From NCBI RefSeq assembly GCF_002993885.1, contig NZ_CM009578.1, positions 1,553,251-1,617,250 on the forward strand: a DNA stretch of 64,000 nt, in the 5' to 3' direction. The stretch comes from Sphingopyxis lindanitolerans (GTDB taxonomy: Bacteria > Pseudomonadota > Alphaproteobacteria > Sphingomonadales > Sphingomonadaceae). Below, one piece after another: positions 32,432 to 41,224 of this stretch. Under the pieces are notes generated by a model, which saw only the letters and a program-made list of their open reading frames with translations, did no database searches and was not told the origin of the DNA. How positions within the stretch are numbered: position 1 is the first letter of the stretch; the number at the start of each line of letters is the position of its first letter. The translations under genes were made by a program, and so were the position numbers.

Positions 32432-32994
32432 GCCGCCGCGCCAGCCGCAGCGGTGCGACGCCACTGGACGAGGCCGTCGATCGACAGGCCGAGCAACACG
32501 ACATAGACGGCGCTCGTCGCATAAAGCCCGCGCCATGCAAACAGCGGCACCGCGATCAGGTCGACGAGGATCCAGAGGAACCAGCTTTCGACCCGCCGCC
32601 GCGCGAGCAGCCATTGTGCGGTGATGCTGATCATCGCGATCGCTCCGTCGATCCACGGCGCCGCGGCGTCGGTATAGCGGTGCATCGCCATGCTCCATAC
32701 GGCCCATGCGGCGACGGTGACGCCGCCCCAGACCCAGCGCGCGCGGTCGCTCATCCAGCCGACGGGGATACCGCTCTCCTCGCGCGCCCGAACCCAGGCG
32801 ACGAGCCCATAGAGGTTGAGCACGAAGAAAAAGCCCTGGAGCAGCATGTCGCTATACAGCTTCGCCTCATAGAAGACGAAAGCGTAGAGCGTCACCGCGA
32901 CGAGCGCGAAGGGATAGTTCCAGACGCTGCGCAGCGCGACGAGCGCGACATTGACCAGTACCAGCACCGCCGCCAGTCCTTCGAGCTGGCTCAT
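32428..32994 (-). CDS. pnuC: Nicotinamide riboside transporter PnuC
   Basis: A 188-residue membrane protein with seven likely helices. The family pattern is seen in WNYPFALVAVTLYAFVFYEAKLYSD, QGFFFVLNLYGLVAWV with the conserved Tyr/Trp, and ESWFLWILVDLIAVPLFAWRGLYATSAVY. It moves nicotinamide riboside by facilitated diffusion, driven by the following kinase gene. The start at 32994 overlaps the crtB stop (ATGA). Confidence 0.9.
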   Translation of the reverse strand: MSQLEGLAAVLVLVNVALVALRSVWNYPFALVAVTLYAFVFYEAKLYSDMLLQGFFFVLNLYGLVAWVRAREESGIPVGWMSDRARWVWGGVTVAAWAVWSMAMHRYTDAAAPWIDGAIAMISITAQWLLARRRVESWFLWILVDLIAVPLFAWRGLYATSAVYVVLLGLSIDGLVQWRRTAAAGAAA

Positions 32995-33950
32995 TCGCCG
33001 CCCCCTACCCGCGGCCGCGTCCACAGGCCGTCGCGGCTGATCCGGCGCTGCGGCGGGCGGCGCAGCACCGACCAGCCGGCGCGCACGACCCAGCCGAGCT
33101 TGGCGAAAAGCGAGGTCGCGGCGCGGTGGTCCCAGGCATGGTCGCCGCGTGCCCTTACCTCGCGCGCGATGTCGCCATAAATGCCCGCCGCGGCAAGCAC
33201 CGCCCAGCGGCTGCGCGGCGGCAGCTTGCGCGCGCCCCAGCGCGCCGACGCTTCATATTCCTCCGCCATCTCCGACAGCCATTTCGCCATTACCGCGAGG
33301 CGCGGGCGAAAGGCGGGGTGCATGTGCTGCCCCGGCGGAATGTCGAGTTCGACCATCCATTCGATCGGCAAATAGCAGCGGTCGGCGGCGGCATCCTCGG
33401 CAATGTCGCGCGCGATATTGGCGAGCTGAAAGGAAATGCCGAGGTCACAGGCGCGGTCGAGCGTCGTTTCGTCGTTCGGATCGATCCCCATGACGAGCGC
33501 CATCGCGACCCCGACCGCGCCCGCGACGTGATAGCCATAGCGCAGCAGATCCGCCTCGCTGCGCGGCCGCCAGTCTTCGGCGTCGAGATCGAAGCCCGCG
33601 ATGATGTCGTCGATGATCGCGCGCGGGATCGTCACTTCGGTGAGCAGATAGCCGAGCCCGTCGAAAGCGGGATCGCCGGTCGGCTGCCCCGCATAAGCGG
33701 CGTCGGTGCGCGCACGGATTCTTTCGACCGCCGCCTTCGCGTCATTGCCGGGGGTCATGTCGCCGCCATGATCCTGCCCGTCGACCAGATCGTCGGCGGC
33801 GCGGCACCAGGCGTAGAGCAGCCAGACGCGCTCGCGCGTCAGGCGGTCGAAAAGCTGGCTGGCGAACGCGAAGCTTTTCGATCCGCGCATGATGCTGTCA
33901 TGCGCGAAGCCGTGGAGGGCCTGTGCGTCATAGCCCCCCGCGTCGGGCAT
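32991..33950 (-). CDS. crtB: Phytoene synthase
   Basis: A 319-residue trans-isoprenyl diphosphate synthase that joins two geranylgeranyl diphosphates to phytoene, the first committed carotenoid step. It has the first Asp-rich motif in WCRAADDLVDG, the second in FQLANIARDIAEDAAADRCYLP, and VAGAVGVAMALVMG between them. The ATG overlaps the last base of the LOG-type stop (TAATG), so the two are translationally coupled. It sits in the crtY-crtI-LOG-crtB-pnuC-nadR-like run. Confidence 0.93.
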   Translation of the reverse strand: MPDAGGYDAQALHGFAHDSIMRGSKSFAFASQLFDRLTRERVWLLYAWCRAADDLVDGQDHGGDMTPGNDAKAAVERIRARTDAAYAGQPTGDPAFDGLGYLLTEVTIPRAIIDDIIAGFDLDAEDWRPRSEADLLRYGYHVAGAVGVAMALVMGIDPNDETTLDRACDLGISFQLANIARDIAEDAAADRCYLPIEWMVELDIPPGQHMHPAFRPRLAVMAKWLSEMAEEYEASARWGARKLPPRSRWAVLAAAGIYGDIAREVRARGDHAWDHRAATSLFAKLGWVVRAGWSVLRRPPQRRISRDGLWTRPRVGGGE

Positions 33951-34531
33951 TACAGATCGTCGGCCTTCATCGCGAAGATCGGCTCGTGCGGCTGATAGGC
34001 CGCCATCTTGTCGAGTAATTCGTCGATGCCGGCATCGACGATCATGATCCCGGCGTGCGCGGGGCGGATGAAGCCGACCTCGATCATACGGCGGTTGAAG
34101 GCGATCAGATCATTGTAGAAGCCCGCCGCGTTGAGCAGGCCCACCGGCTTCGCATGATAACCAAGCTGCGCCCAGCTGATCGCCTCCCACAATTCGTCCA
34201 TCGTGCCGACACCGCCGGGAATGGTCAGGAAGCCGTCGGAAAGATCGGTGAACATCGTCTTGCGCTCGTGCATGCCCGACACGACGTGGAGTTCGGTGCA
34301 GCCGCGATGCGCGACTTCGGTCCCGACGAGCGCGTCGGGGATCACCCCGATCACCTCGCCGCCCGCGTCCAGGGCGCTGTCGGCAACCGCGCCCATCAGC
34401 CCGAGCCGCCCGCCGCCATAGACGACGCCGATGCCGCGTGTGGCGAGTGTGCGCCCGACATGGCGCGCGGTCTCAATATAGATTGGATCTTGGGGGGTCG
34501 CGGACCCGCAGTAGACGGCAAGGCGTTTCAT
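33950..34531 (-). CDS. LOG family protein (cytokinin riboside 5'-monophosphate phosphoribohydrolase type)
   Basis: A 193-residue Rossmann-fold hydrolase. VYGGGRLGLMG, HERKTMF with the conserved Arg/Lys, and LTIPGGVGTMDELWE (PGGxGTxxE motif) are all present. Enzymes of this type release free base from nucleoside monophosphates such as cytokinin riboside monophosphate or AMP. The start at 34531 follows GGGAAGAG; an in-frame ATG 14 codons earlier is less likely. It is placed unusually between crtI and crtB. Confidence 0.9.
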   Translation of the reverse strand: MKRLAVYCGSATPQDPIYIETARHVGRTLATRGIGVVYGGGRLGLMGAVADSALDAGGEVIGVIPDALVGTEVAHRGCTELHVVSGMHERKTMFTDLSDGFLTIPGGVGTMDELWEAISWAQLGYHAKPVGLLNAAGFYNDLIAFNRRMIEVGFIRPAHAGIMIVDAGIDELLDKMAAYQPHEPIFAMKADDL

Positions 34532-34545
34532 AACTCTTCCCTTAC

Positions 34546-34628
34546 CCGTTCGCATCGAGCGAAGTCGAGACACCCATCAGTCTGGCACCAAGCCCGATAG
34601 GCATCGCGACCTCGCTCGATGCGAACGG
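34546..34628. repeat. Inverted repeat between crtI and LOG genes
   Basis: Perfect 17-bp arms (34546-34562 and 34612-34628; CCGTTCGCATCGAGCGA on the left) with a 49-bp centre. The left arm lies 14 nt upstream of the LOG start and the right arm 2 nt past the crtI stop. In the transcript it would form a long hairpin that could lower expression of the downstream genes. Confidence 0.8.
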
Positions 34629-34630
34629 AA

Positions 34631-36106
34631 CTATATATTCAGCATCAACGCGGCGGTTGCCTTGGCGCTGCCAACGACCCCCGGAATCCCCGCCCCCGGA
34701 TGCGTTCCCGCGCCGACGAAGTAAAGGTTCGAAATCGCATCATCACGGTTATGCGCGCGAAACCAGGCGCTCTGCCAAAGCACGGGCTCAAGGCTGAACG
34801 CACTGCCCAGATGCGCCGACAGATCGCGACCGAAGTCGACGGGGGTATAGTGGAAGCGGGTGACGAGATTGGCGCCGAGCCTCGGCAGGATGCGCCGCTC
34901 GACCTCGTTCAGGATCGCATCGGCGAAGCGATTGCCGAATGCGCCGTCCCAGTCGGTCTTGGTCTTTCCAAGATGCGCCACCGGCGCGAGCGCGTAAAAG
35001 GTCGCGTGGCCCGGCGGCGCCATGCCGGGGTCGGTGATGCTGGGATGATGGAGGTAGAGCGAGAAATCATCGGGCACGACGCCGCCGTAAATGTCGCCGA
35101 GCAACCCCTTATAACGCGGCCCGAACAAGATGCTGTGGTGCGCGATGCCCGGATAGTCCCCCTTCACCCCGAAATGGACGACGAACAGCGACGGCGACCA
35201 GCGTTTGCGGGCCAGGCTGCGCGCGCGTCTCTTCCCGCGCGGATGCGCGCCGAGCAGGTCGCGATAGCTGTGCATCAGGTCGCCGTTGCACGCCACCATG
35301 TCGGCCTCGCCGCGCCAGCCGCTTCGCGCCCGGACGCCGGTCGCGCGGTCGCCCGTGGTTTCGATCGCCATCACCGGATCGCCGAGGCGCAGCGCCCCGC
35401 CGAGCCGTTCGAACAATCGCACCATGCCGCCGACCAGCGCGTTCGTCCCGCCGCGCGCCCACCAGACGCCGCCCTGCTTCTCGATCGTGTGGATCAGCGC
35501 ATAGATCGCGCTCGTCGTCATCGGATTGCCGCCGACAAGCAAGCTGTGGAACGACAGCGCCTGCCGCAGCCGCTCGTCCTTCACATAGGAGGACACCACC
35601 GAATAGACGCTGCGCCACGCCTGATATTGCATCAACGCCGGGGCGGCGCGGATCATCGACGCGAAATCGAGGAAAGCGACCGAACCCAGCTTCACATAGC
35701 CCTGTTCGTAGACTCCCCTCGAATAATCGAGAAAGCGGCCGTACCCCTCGACATCCGCCGGATTGAGCTTCGCGATTTCGGCGCGCAGCGCGGCCTCGTC
35801 GTTCGAATAGTCGAAGCGCGACCCGTCGCGCCAGTCGAGCCGGTAGAAGGGCGTCACCGGGACGAGATCGACGTCGCGCGCCATATCCTGCCCGCTCAGC
35901 GCCCACAATTCTTCGAGACAGGGCGGATCGGTAATCACCGTCGGCCCCGCGTCGAAAGTGAAGCCGTCCTTCACCCAGTGATAGGCCCTCCCGCCGGGCT
36001 TGTCGCGCGCCTCGACCAGTGTCGTCGCAACCCCCGCCGACTGGAGCCGGATCGCGAGCGCCAGCCCGCCGAACCCCGCGCCGATGACGATCGCGCGGCG
36101 GCTCAT
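34631..36106 (-). CDS. crtI: Phytoene desaturase
   Basis: A 491-residue FAD-dependent desaturase that turns phytoene into lycopene in several steps. The N-terminal dinucleotide fold is VIGAGFGGLALAIRLQSAG, followed by VEARDKPGGRAYHWVKDGFTFDAGPTVI, the usual amino-oxidase region. The C-terminal YFVGAGTHPGAGIPGVVGSAKATA is the bacterial CrtI signature. Its ATG overlaps the crtY stop (ATGA). Confidence 0.96.
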   Translation of the reverse strand: MSRRAIVIGAGFGGLALAIRLQSAGVATTLVEARDKPGGRAYHWVKDGFTFDAGPTVITDPPCLEELWALSGQDMARDVDLVPVTPFYRLDWRDGSRFDYSNDEAALRAEIAKLNPADVEGYGRFLDYSRGVYEQGYVKLGSVAFLDFASMIRAAPALMQYQAWRSVYSVVSSYVKDERLRQALSFHSLLVGGNPMTTSAIYALIHTIEKQGGVWWARGGTNALVGGMVRLFERLGGALRLGDPVMAIETTGDRATGVRARSGWRGEADMVACNGDLMHSYRDLLGAHPRGKRRARSLARKRWSPSLFVVHFGVKGDYPGIAHHSILFGPRYKGLLGDIYGGVVPDDFSLYLHHPSITDPGMAPPGHATFYALAPVAHLGKTKTDWDGAFGNRFADAILNEVERRILPRLGANLVTRFHYTPVDFGRDLSAHLGSAFSLEPVLWQSAWFRAHNRDDAISNLYFVGAGTHPGAGIPGVVGSAKATAALMLNI

Positions 36107-37260
36107 CGCCAGTCGAACCGTGCGAGCGCGGCGAGCGCTCTGCCGATCGGCACCGGCGGTTTGCCCGACAATATGCGCAGCTTGTCCCTCGCCGTCGACG
36201 CGCCGGCATAGAAACGCGCGATCAGGCCGGGGGAGAGACGGTAGAAGCGTTCAAAGATGCGATAGCGTTCTTCGGGCGCGGCAGCGCGGAACAGCATCGC
36301 GTCGAGCATGCGATAGAAGCGCTGGCGCCGCCACGCCCTGGCCGCCCCCTTTCGCAGCGCGGCACCCAAATCGGGCCGATCGACCATCCATGGCAGCGCA
36401 GCCGCGGTGCAAACGGCATCGGGCAAGGAATAGCCCGTCGTCGCGTGAAAGAGCCCCGCGCGGACACCGATGCGCGCGACGCCATCCTCCTCGGGCCAGA
36501 CCGCATCGAAATCGCCCGCCATGACCACGGGCAGCCAACCCGTTTCTTCGCGTTCGACTTCGGTGACGTTCCAGCCCTGCGCCGCGGCATAGGCCGCGAT
36601 CCGCTCGCGCACCGCCGCGACGTCGAGCGCGGCATCGTCGCTGTAATAAGTGTCCTCGACGAAGACTGTCTCCGCGTCGAACGGCAGGCAATAGACGAAG
36701 CGGTAGCCGCCGATCTGCTCGACCGTCGCATCCATCACGACCGGCCGCGCGAGGCCGTGGCCGCCCTCGATCCGTAGTGCCTGCCCGACGAATTTCTGCC
36801 AGCCGCACTCGATGCCGGTGAGGTCGCCGACCCCGCGCGCATCGATGACGTGGCGCGCGACCAGCCGGGTGCCGTCGTCGAAGCCGACCGATCCCGGCGC
36901 GAGCAGGATTGCCGATTTGGCGATCAGCCGACCGGCGGGAAGCACCGCGGCGACCGCCTCGGCGACCGCTTCGCCGGTGATGCTGTTATAGGCCATCGGC
37001 ACGCCGCGCCAATAGGCGGGAAACGCGACGTCATAGCCGTCCCAGCGGTGGCCGATCAGCGGCTCGACCAGCCAGCGGTCATCGGCATCGATATCGGCAT
37101 CGAAAAAGGACCAGATATGGTTGCCACCGACCGCGCCCGGCTCGATCAGCCGAACGTCGAGGTCCAGCCGCCGCCGCGCCAGCGCCAGCATGGCGAGACC
37201 GCCCGCAAGCCCGCCGCCGACGATGGCGATGTCGCAGGAGTCACTATCGGGCGCAGCCAT
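36103..37260 (-). CDS. crtY: Lycopene beta-cyclase
   Basis: A 385-residue FAD/NAD(P)H enzyme that closes both ends of lycopene to beta-carotene. Visible are the dinucleotide fold IVGGGLAGGLAMLALARRR, the HIWSFFDADI segment, VIDARGVGDLTGIECGWQKFVGQ, and VFVEDTYYSDD, which are typical of CrtY. First gene of the carotenoid operon; its start lies 46 bp from the divergent GNAT gene, so a shared promoter region is short. Confidence 0.94.
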   Translation of the reverse strand: MAAPDSDSCDIAIVGGGLAGGLAMLALARRRLDLDVRLIEPGAVGGNHIWSFFDADIDADDRWLVEPLIGHRWDGYDVAFPAYWRGVPMAYNSITGEAVAEAVAAVLPAGRLIAKSAILLAPGSVGFDDGTRLVARHVIDARGVGDLTGIECGWQKFVGQALRIEGGHGLARPVVMDATVEQIGGYRFVYCLPFDAETVFVEDTYYSDDAALDVAAVRERIAAYAAAQGWNVTEVEREETGWLPVVMAGDFDAVWPEEDGVARIGVRAGLFHATTGYSLPDAVCTAAALPWMVDRPDLGAALRKGAARAWRRQRFYRMLDAMLFRAAAPEERYRIFERFYRLSPGLIARFYAGASTARDKLRILSGKPPVPIGRALAALARFDWR

Positions 37261-37306
37261 GCAGCAGACCTAGCGACCAAGGCGCGCAGCGGCTATCGCT
37301 TTCGGC

Positions 37307-37843
37307 ATGCACGCCGCTGTCCCCTTCATCGAATCCGCGACACCTGACGATGCGAGGCCGATCGCTGTCATCTACGCCCATCATGTCGCGCACGGCACTG
37401 CGACCTATGACATCGAGGCGCGCAGCGTGCTCGCCACCGCGGGATTGATCTCGGAGCATCGGGCGAAGGGCTGGCCATTCCTCGTCGCGCGCGGCGCGGA
37501 CGGCTCGCTCGCAGGCTATGCCTATGCCAGCCAGTTCCGGCCGCGCGCCGCCTATGCCTGGGCGTGCGAGGACAGCATCTATATCGATCCCACCTGGCAG
37601 GGTCGCGGCATCGGCCGCGCACTGCTCGAAGCATTGCTGGTCGCCGCCGAGGCGGCAGGCTTTCGCACGATGGTCGCGGTGATCGGCGGCGCCGAGCCCG
37701 CGTCGATCGCGCTCCACGCGCGCTACGGCTTTGCCCATGCCGGGCGCCTCGACGCGACGGGGTGGAAGCATGGCCGCTGGCTCGACACCGTCTATATGCA
37801 GCGCGCGCTCGGCGCGGGCGCAGCCAGTCCGCCCGCCGAATGA
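37307..37843 (+). CDS. GNAT family N-acetyltransferase (phosphinothricin-acetyltransferase-like)
   Basis: A 178-residue acetyltransferase. IYAHHVAHGTATYDIE and YAYASQFRPRAAYAWACEDSIY are typical of the Pat/Bar/YncA group; the acetyl-CoA site is YIDPTWQGRGIGRALLEALL, and the C-terminal YGFAHAGRLDATGWKHGRWLDTVYMQ is also typical. The group acetylates amino groups of small molecules such as methionine sulfone or phosphinothricin. The TGA overlaps the ATG of the next gene. Confidence 0.88.
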   Translation: MHAAVPFIESATPDDARPIAVIYAHHVAHGTATYDIEARSVLATAGLISEHRAKGWPFLVARGADGSLAGYAYASQFRPRAAYAWACEDSIYIDPTWQGRGIGRALLEALLVAAEAAGFRTMVAVIGGAEPASIALHARYGFAHAGRLDATGWKHGRWLDTVYMQRALGAGAASPPAE

Positions 37844-38604
37844 GCGCGGCGGCGGCCATCGCGCTGGCGGCGCTCGCGATGACGGCGATCGTCGGGGGTC
37901 GCTATCTCATCAGCAGCGGTGCCTTCGCCTTCGCGACGCGGGTCCGGCATCCCGGCCTCTATCGCGGGCTCGAAGGGCAGATGCGGCGCGAGATCGGCTG
38001 GAGCCTCGCGAGCGCCGCCATCTATGGCGTGCCCGCGGGCGTCGTCGCCTGGGGATGGCAGGCACGCGGCTGGACGCGCATCTATACCGACCTTCATGCC
38101 TTTCCGCTCTGGTATCTGCCGGTCAGTCTCTTCGCCTATCTGCTGATCCACGATATGTGGTTCTATTGGACGCATCGGCTGATGCACCGGCCGTGGCTGT
38201 TCCGCATCGCCCACGCGGTTCATCACCAAAGTCGGCCGCCGACGGCGTGGGCGGCGATGAGCTTTCACCCCGTCGAGGCGATCAGCGGCGCGATCGTCAT
38301 TCCGGCGCTGGTCTTTCTGATCCCGATCCATGTCGCGGCGTTGGGGCTGGTGCTCGCCATCATGACGGTGATGGGCGTCGGCAATCATATGGGGTGGGAG
38401 ATGTTCCCGCGCGCGCTGGTCCATGGACCGGCGGGGCGATGGCTGATAACCGCGACGCATCACGAGGCGCATCATGCCGCCTATCGGGGGAATTATGGCC
38501 TCTATTTCCGCTTCTGGGACAAGGCGTGCGGCACCGATATCGGGCTTGGTTCTTTTGCCGCTGCTGGTCGCCGCGAGCGCGCCGACGCCCACTCCGACGG
38601 TTGA
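37840..38604 (+). CDS. Sterol desaturase / fatty-acid hydroxylase superfamily protein
   Basis: A 254-residue di-iron membrane oxygenase. The histidine clusters are HDMWFYWTHRLMH, HAVHHQS and HHEAHH, and the N-terminal part has three to four transmembrane helices. This is longer than a classical CrtZ and has the sterol-desaturase arrangement. Being next to the carotenoid genes it may hydroxylate beta-carotene or a related lipid; that is an inference. The ATG overlaps the GNAT stop, and its 3' end overlaps the DUF2141 gene by 110 nt in another frame. Confidence 0.82.
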   Translation: MSAAAAIALAALAMTAIVGGRYLISSGAFAFATRVRHPGLYRGLEGQMRREIGWSLASAAIYGVPAGVVAWGWQARGWTRIYTDLHAFPLWYLPVSLFAYLLIHDMWFYWTHRLMHRPWLFRIAHAVHHQSRPPTAWAAMSFHPVEAISGAIVIPALVFLIPIHVAALGLVLAIMTVMGVGNHMGWEMFPRALVHGPAGRWLITATHHEAHHAAYRGNYGLYFRFWDKACGTDIGLGSFAAAGRRERADAHSDG

Positions 38605-38959
38605 GGTCAGCATCACCGGGCTGCGCAACATGAAGGGGCAGATCCTCGTCTGCCTGACCGCCAATCCCAAGGCCTTTCCCGACTGCAGCAAGGACAAGGG
38701 GTCGGTCCGCATGGCGGTGAAGGCCGCCGACACGGGCGATTTCCTGATCCACGCCCCCGCCGCCGGCACCTATGCGATCGCGGTCGTCCATGACGAGAAC
38801 GGCAACAACAAGATGGACCTCGCGATCTTCCTGCCGAGGGAAGGCTTCGGCTTTTCGCGCAATCCGGCGATCCGCATGGGGCCGCCGAAGTTCCAGGCGG
38901 CGAGCTTCGTGGTCGCGGGCGAGGTGCGGCAGACGATCCGGATGAAATATATGCTGTAG
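38495..38959 (+). CDS. DUF2141 domain secreted protein
   Basis: A 154-residue exported protein. The ATG at 38495 follows GGGGG and gives a signal peptide (MASISASGTRRAAPISGLVL, ending in an Ala-rich site). The mature domain has VSITGLRNMKGQILVCLT, GTYAIAVVHDENGNNKMD and FLPREGFGFSRNPAIRMGPPKFQ, which define DUF2141. It overlaps the end of the oxygenase gene in another frame by 110 nt. The family often lies beside carotenoid genes; function unknown. Confidence 0.8.
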   Translation: MASISASGTRRAAPISGLVLLPLLVAASAPTPTPTVEVSITGLRNMKGQILVCLTANPKAFPDCSKDKGSVRMAVKAADTGDFLIHAPAAGTYAIAVVHDENGNNKMDLAIFLPREGFGFSRNPAIRMGPPKFQAASFVVAGEVRQTIRMKYML

Positions 38960-39287
38960 AAGGCGGTGTCCGGGGTGGCTTCGGGGTGGCAATCGCCCTG
39001 CTTTCTGTCGTCATCGCGGCTTGGATTCGGGGGCTGGTCGGCGCGAGGACCGCCTGGTCATTTCCAAAGTTCAGGAAAGTTCAGCCTCTTGCACCCCCGA
39101 TCCGGGCTTTGAGGCGTGCTGAACGCGCCCGGCACGGCTCGCCGTGGTCCGCACCCGCAAGCTGGACGGCCATCGCCTTTATCCACCAAATGAAAGAGCA
39201 AGATAAGGCTGGCACAGCCGGATAATGTAGGAAAGGCCTATTTGAAGCCGATGCCTGCTTTGGGGTGGGAGCGGACATTTCCCGCCC
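38960..39287. other. Intergenic stretch without a supported gene
   Basis: No reading frame here has convincing coding character. The stretch contains a repeated CAAAGTTCAGGAAAGTTCAG motif near 39067 and an AT-richer part (39175-39250), but no promoter or RNA gene can be named with confidence. Confidence 0.5.
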
Positions 39288-39387
39288 TTCGTCATCCCGG
39301 GCTTGACCCGGGATCCCGCTTTTCGGCGCGCCGGCAGCTTTCTCCCCCGCAGCGGAACCCCGGATCAAGTCGGGGGTGACGAGGAAG
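39288..39387. repeat. Intergenic inverted repeat upstream of lnt
   Basis: The left arm has CTTCGTCATCCCGGGCTTGA and GACCCGGGATCC, and the right arm has CCCGGATCAAGTCGGGGG and TGACGAGGAAG; they pair imperfectly. A short GGCGCGCCGG dyad lies between. The same family style as the elements at 18098-18116 and 29211-29317. It ends just before the lnt start. Confidence 0.75.
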
Positions 39388-39400
39388 AGTAGGACGGCTC

Positions 39401-41170
39401 TTGGACCAATCGGACATCAAGCCCCCAAATGCGCAAGCATCATTGTCGCGGCACCGCGGCGCGGCTAAAGCAGCGCGCGTGACCGCGATATCCCACCGCA
39501 TCATCGCTTTCGCCGATCGCTGGCCGAAGCTCCTGGCCCTGTTGCTCGGCGCCGTGTCGGCGACCGGTTTCGCGCCGCTGAACCTCTGGCCGCTGACTCT
39601 GCTCGCCTTCGCTGGCTGGATGGCGCTCGTCGCGCGCGGCCCCAGGGGCTGGCGCGCGCTCGGCGTGGGCTGGGCGTTCGGGGTCGGGCATTTCACCATC
39701 GGGCTGAACTGGATCGCGACCGCCTTTACCTATCAGGCGGCGATGCCGGCGTGGCTGGGGTGGGTCGCGGTGGTGCTGCTGTCGCTCTATCTTGCGGTCT
39801 ATCCGGCGCTGGCGGCGTGGGGCGCGTGGCTGTTGTCCGGCCGTGTCGCCCCCGCGAAGAGTGCCGGGAGTCACGTGCCTCCCGACACGGCCGCTGGAGA
39901 CATGACGCCAACGCCCCCCCCCTTCGCGGGGGCGACGTTCTCCTTCATCCTCTCCTTCGCCGCGCTGTGGACGCTGACCGAATGGCTGCGAAGCTGGGTG
40001 TTTACCGGCTTTGCGTGGAATCCGCTCGCCGCGATCCTGTCATCCACGATGATTCCGAATCTCGCTCTGCCAACCATTGGCACCTACGGATTGTCTGCAA
40101 TCATCGTTATTCTGGCGGCCTGGACAGGCTTCACGCTTCTGTGGTTGGCAAACCGGAAAAACTGGCATCAACCCAAATCCGGGACCTGGGTCGGACTGAG
40201 CTTCCTTGTGATTTTCGTGCTGCCTTTGATGGCCGTTTTTCTATTTCCGTCACTCATTCCGGCCAATCCAACCGAAAATGACGGCACCCCCATCACCGTC
40301 GTCCAGCCCAATGTCGGCCAGCAGGACAAATGGGAAGGAGACAAGGCCGACGCCAATTTCGCCAAGCTCGCGCGGCTGACCGCACCAAAGTCCGACACCC
40401 CGCGCCTGATCCTGTGGCCCGAGGCGGCGATCCCCGATTATCTCGAGACCGGCTATCCGTCGGTCTATTACGACCGCTCGCCCGCCGAAGCGCGCGGGCG
40501 GCTGACCAGCCTGATGAACGCGGGCGACGTCATGCTGCTCGGCGCGCTGAAGCTCGAACTCGCCCGCGACGGCAGCGTCGTCGGCGCGCGCAACGCGGTG
40601 ATGACGGTCCACGCCGACGGCACGCTCGGCCCGCGCTACGACAAGGCGCATCTTGTCCCTTATGGCGAATATCTGCCGATGCGGCCGTTGCTCTCGGCGA
40701 TCGGCCTGTCGCGCCTGGCCCCCGGCGACATTGATTTCTGGCCCGGCCCCGGCCCGCACACACTCGACCTAGGCCGCTTCGGCAAGGCCGGGCTGCAAAT
40801 CTGTTATGAGATCATCTTTTCGGGGCAGGTCGTCGACCGCACCCATCGCCCCGATTTCATTTTCAACCCCTCGAACGATGCCTGGTTCGGGGGCTGGGGT
40901 CCGCCGCAGCATCTGGCGCAGGCGCGGCTGCGCGCGATCGAGGAAGGATTGCCCGTCATCCGCGCGACGCCAACCGGGATCAGCGCGGTGATCGATGCCG
41001 ATGGCCGTGTTCTCGACTCGCTGCCGATGCACACGGCAGGCCGCATCGACACCTTCATTCCCAAGCCGCACGCCCCGACGCTGTTCGCGCGATATGGCAA
41101 CGCTCTGCCTGTCGGATTTGCATTGCTGTTGCTCGCCGCCGCCATTGCCTTTCGGCGGCGTGGACGCTAA
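39401..41170 (+). CDS. lnt: Apolipoprotein N-acyltransferase
   Basis: A 589-residue inner-membrane enzyme that adds the third acyl chain to lipoproteins. The N-terminal half has about six to seven helices, and the C-terminal nitrilase domain holds the catalytic triad: Glu in LILWPEAAIPD, Lys in YDKAHLVPYGEY and Cys in GLQICYEIIF. A segment of about 31 residues at 39845-39936 is encoded by a palindromic repeat inside a loop between helices. The stretch 40040-40290 has clearly lower GC than the rest of the gene. The start is a TTG at 39401; a GTG at 39479 is also possible. Confidence 0.92.
   Translation: MDQSDIKPPNAQASLSRHRGAAKAARVTAISHRIIAFADRWPKLLALLLGAVSATGFAPLNLWPLTLLAFAGWMALVARGPRGWRALGVGWAFGVGHFTIGLNWIATAFTYQAAMPAWLGWVAVVLLSLYLAVYPALAAWGAWLLSGRVAPAKSAGSHVPPDTAAGDMTPTPPPFAGATFSFILSFAALWTLTEWLRSWVFTGFAWNPLAAILSSTMIPNLALPTIGTYGLSAIIVILAAWTGFTLLWLANRKNWHQPKSGTWVGLSFLVIFVLPLMAVFLFPSLIPANPTENDGTPITVVQPNVGQQDKWEGDKADANFAKLARLTAPKSDTPRLILWPEAAIPDYLETGYPSVYYDRSPAEARGRLTSLMNAGDVMLLGALKLELARDGSVVGARNAVMTVHADGTLGPRYDKAHLVPYGEYLPMRPLLSAIGLSRLAPGDIDFWPGPGPHTLDLGRFGKAGLQICYEIIFSGQVVDRTHRPDFIFNPSNDAWFGGWGPPQHLAQARLRAIEEGLPVIRATPTGISAVIDADGRVLDSLPMHTAGRIDTFIPKPHAPTLFARYGNALPVGFALLLLAAAIAFRRRGR
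39845..39936. repeat. Palindromic repeat inserted in frame within lnt
   Basis: Perfect 15-bp arms GTCGCCCCCGCGAAG (39845-39859) and CTTCGCGGGGGCGAC (39922-39936) enclose a 62-bp centre. The arms match the CCCGCGAAG family of intergenic repeats in this window. The encoded residues fall in a loop between two transmembrane helices and read through without a stop. Confidence 0.75.
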
Positions 41171-41224
41171 CAGGCGCGCGACATAAAGCATCCTTTATAT
41201 TCGACTCCACAAAAGGCTCCCCTC

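Noticed and set aside
41171..41224. Possible SAM riboswitch before metK
   Set aside because: The leader is only 54 nt and I could not fold it into a known SAM riboswitch consensus.
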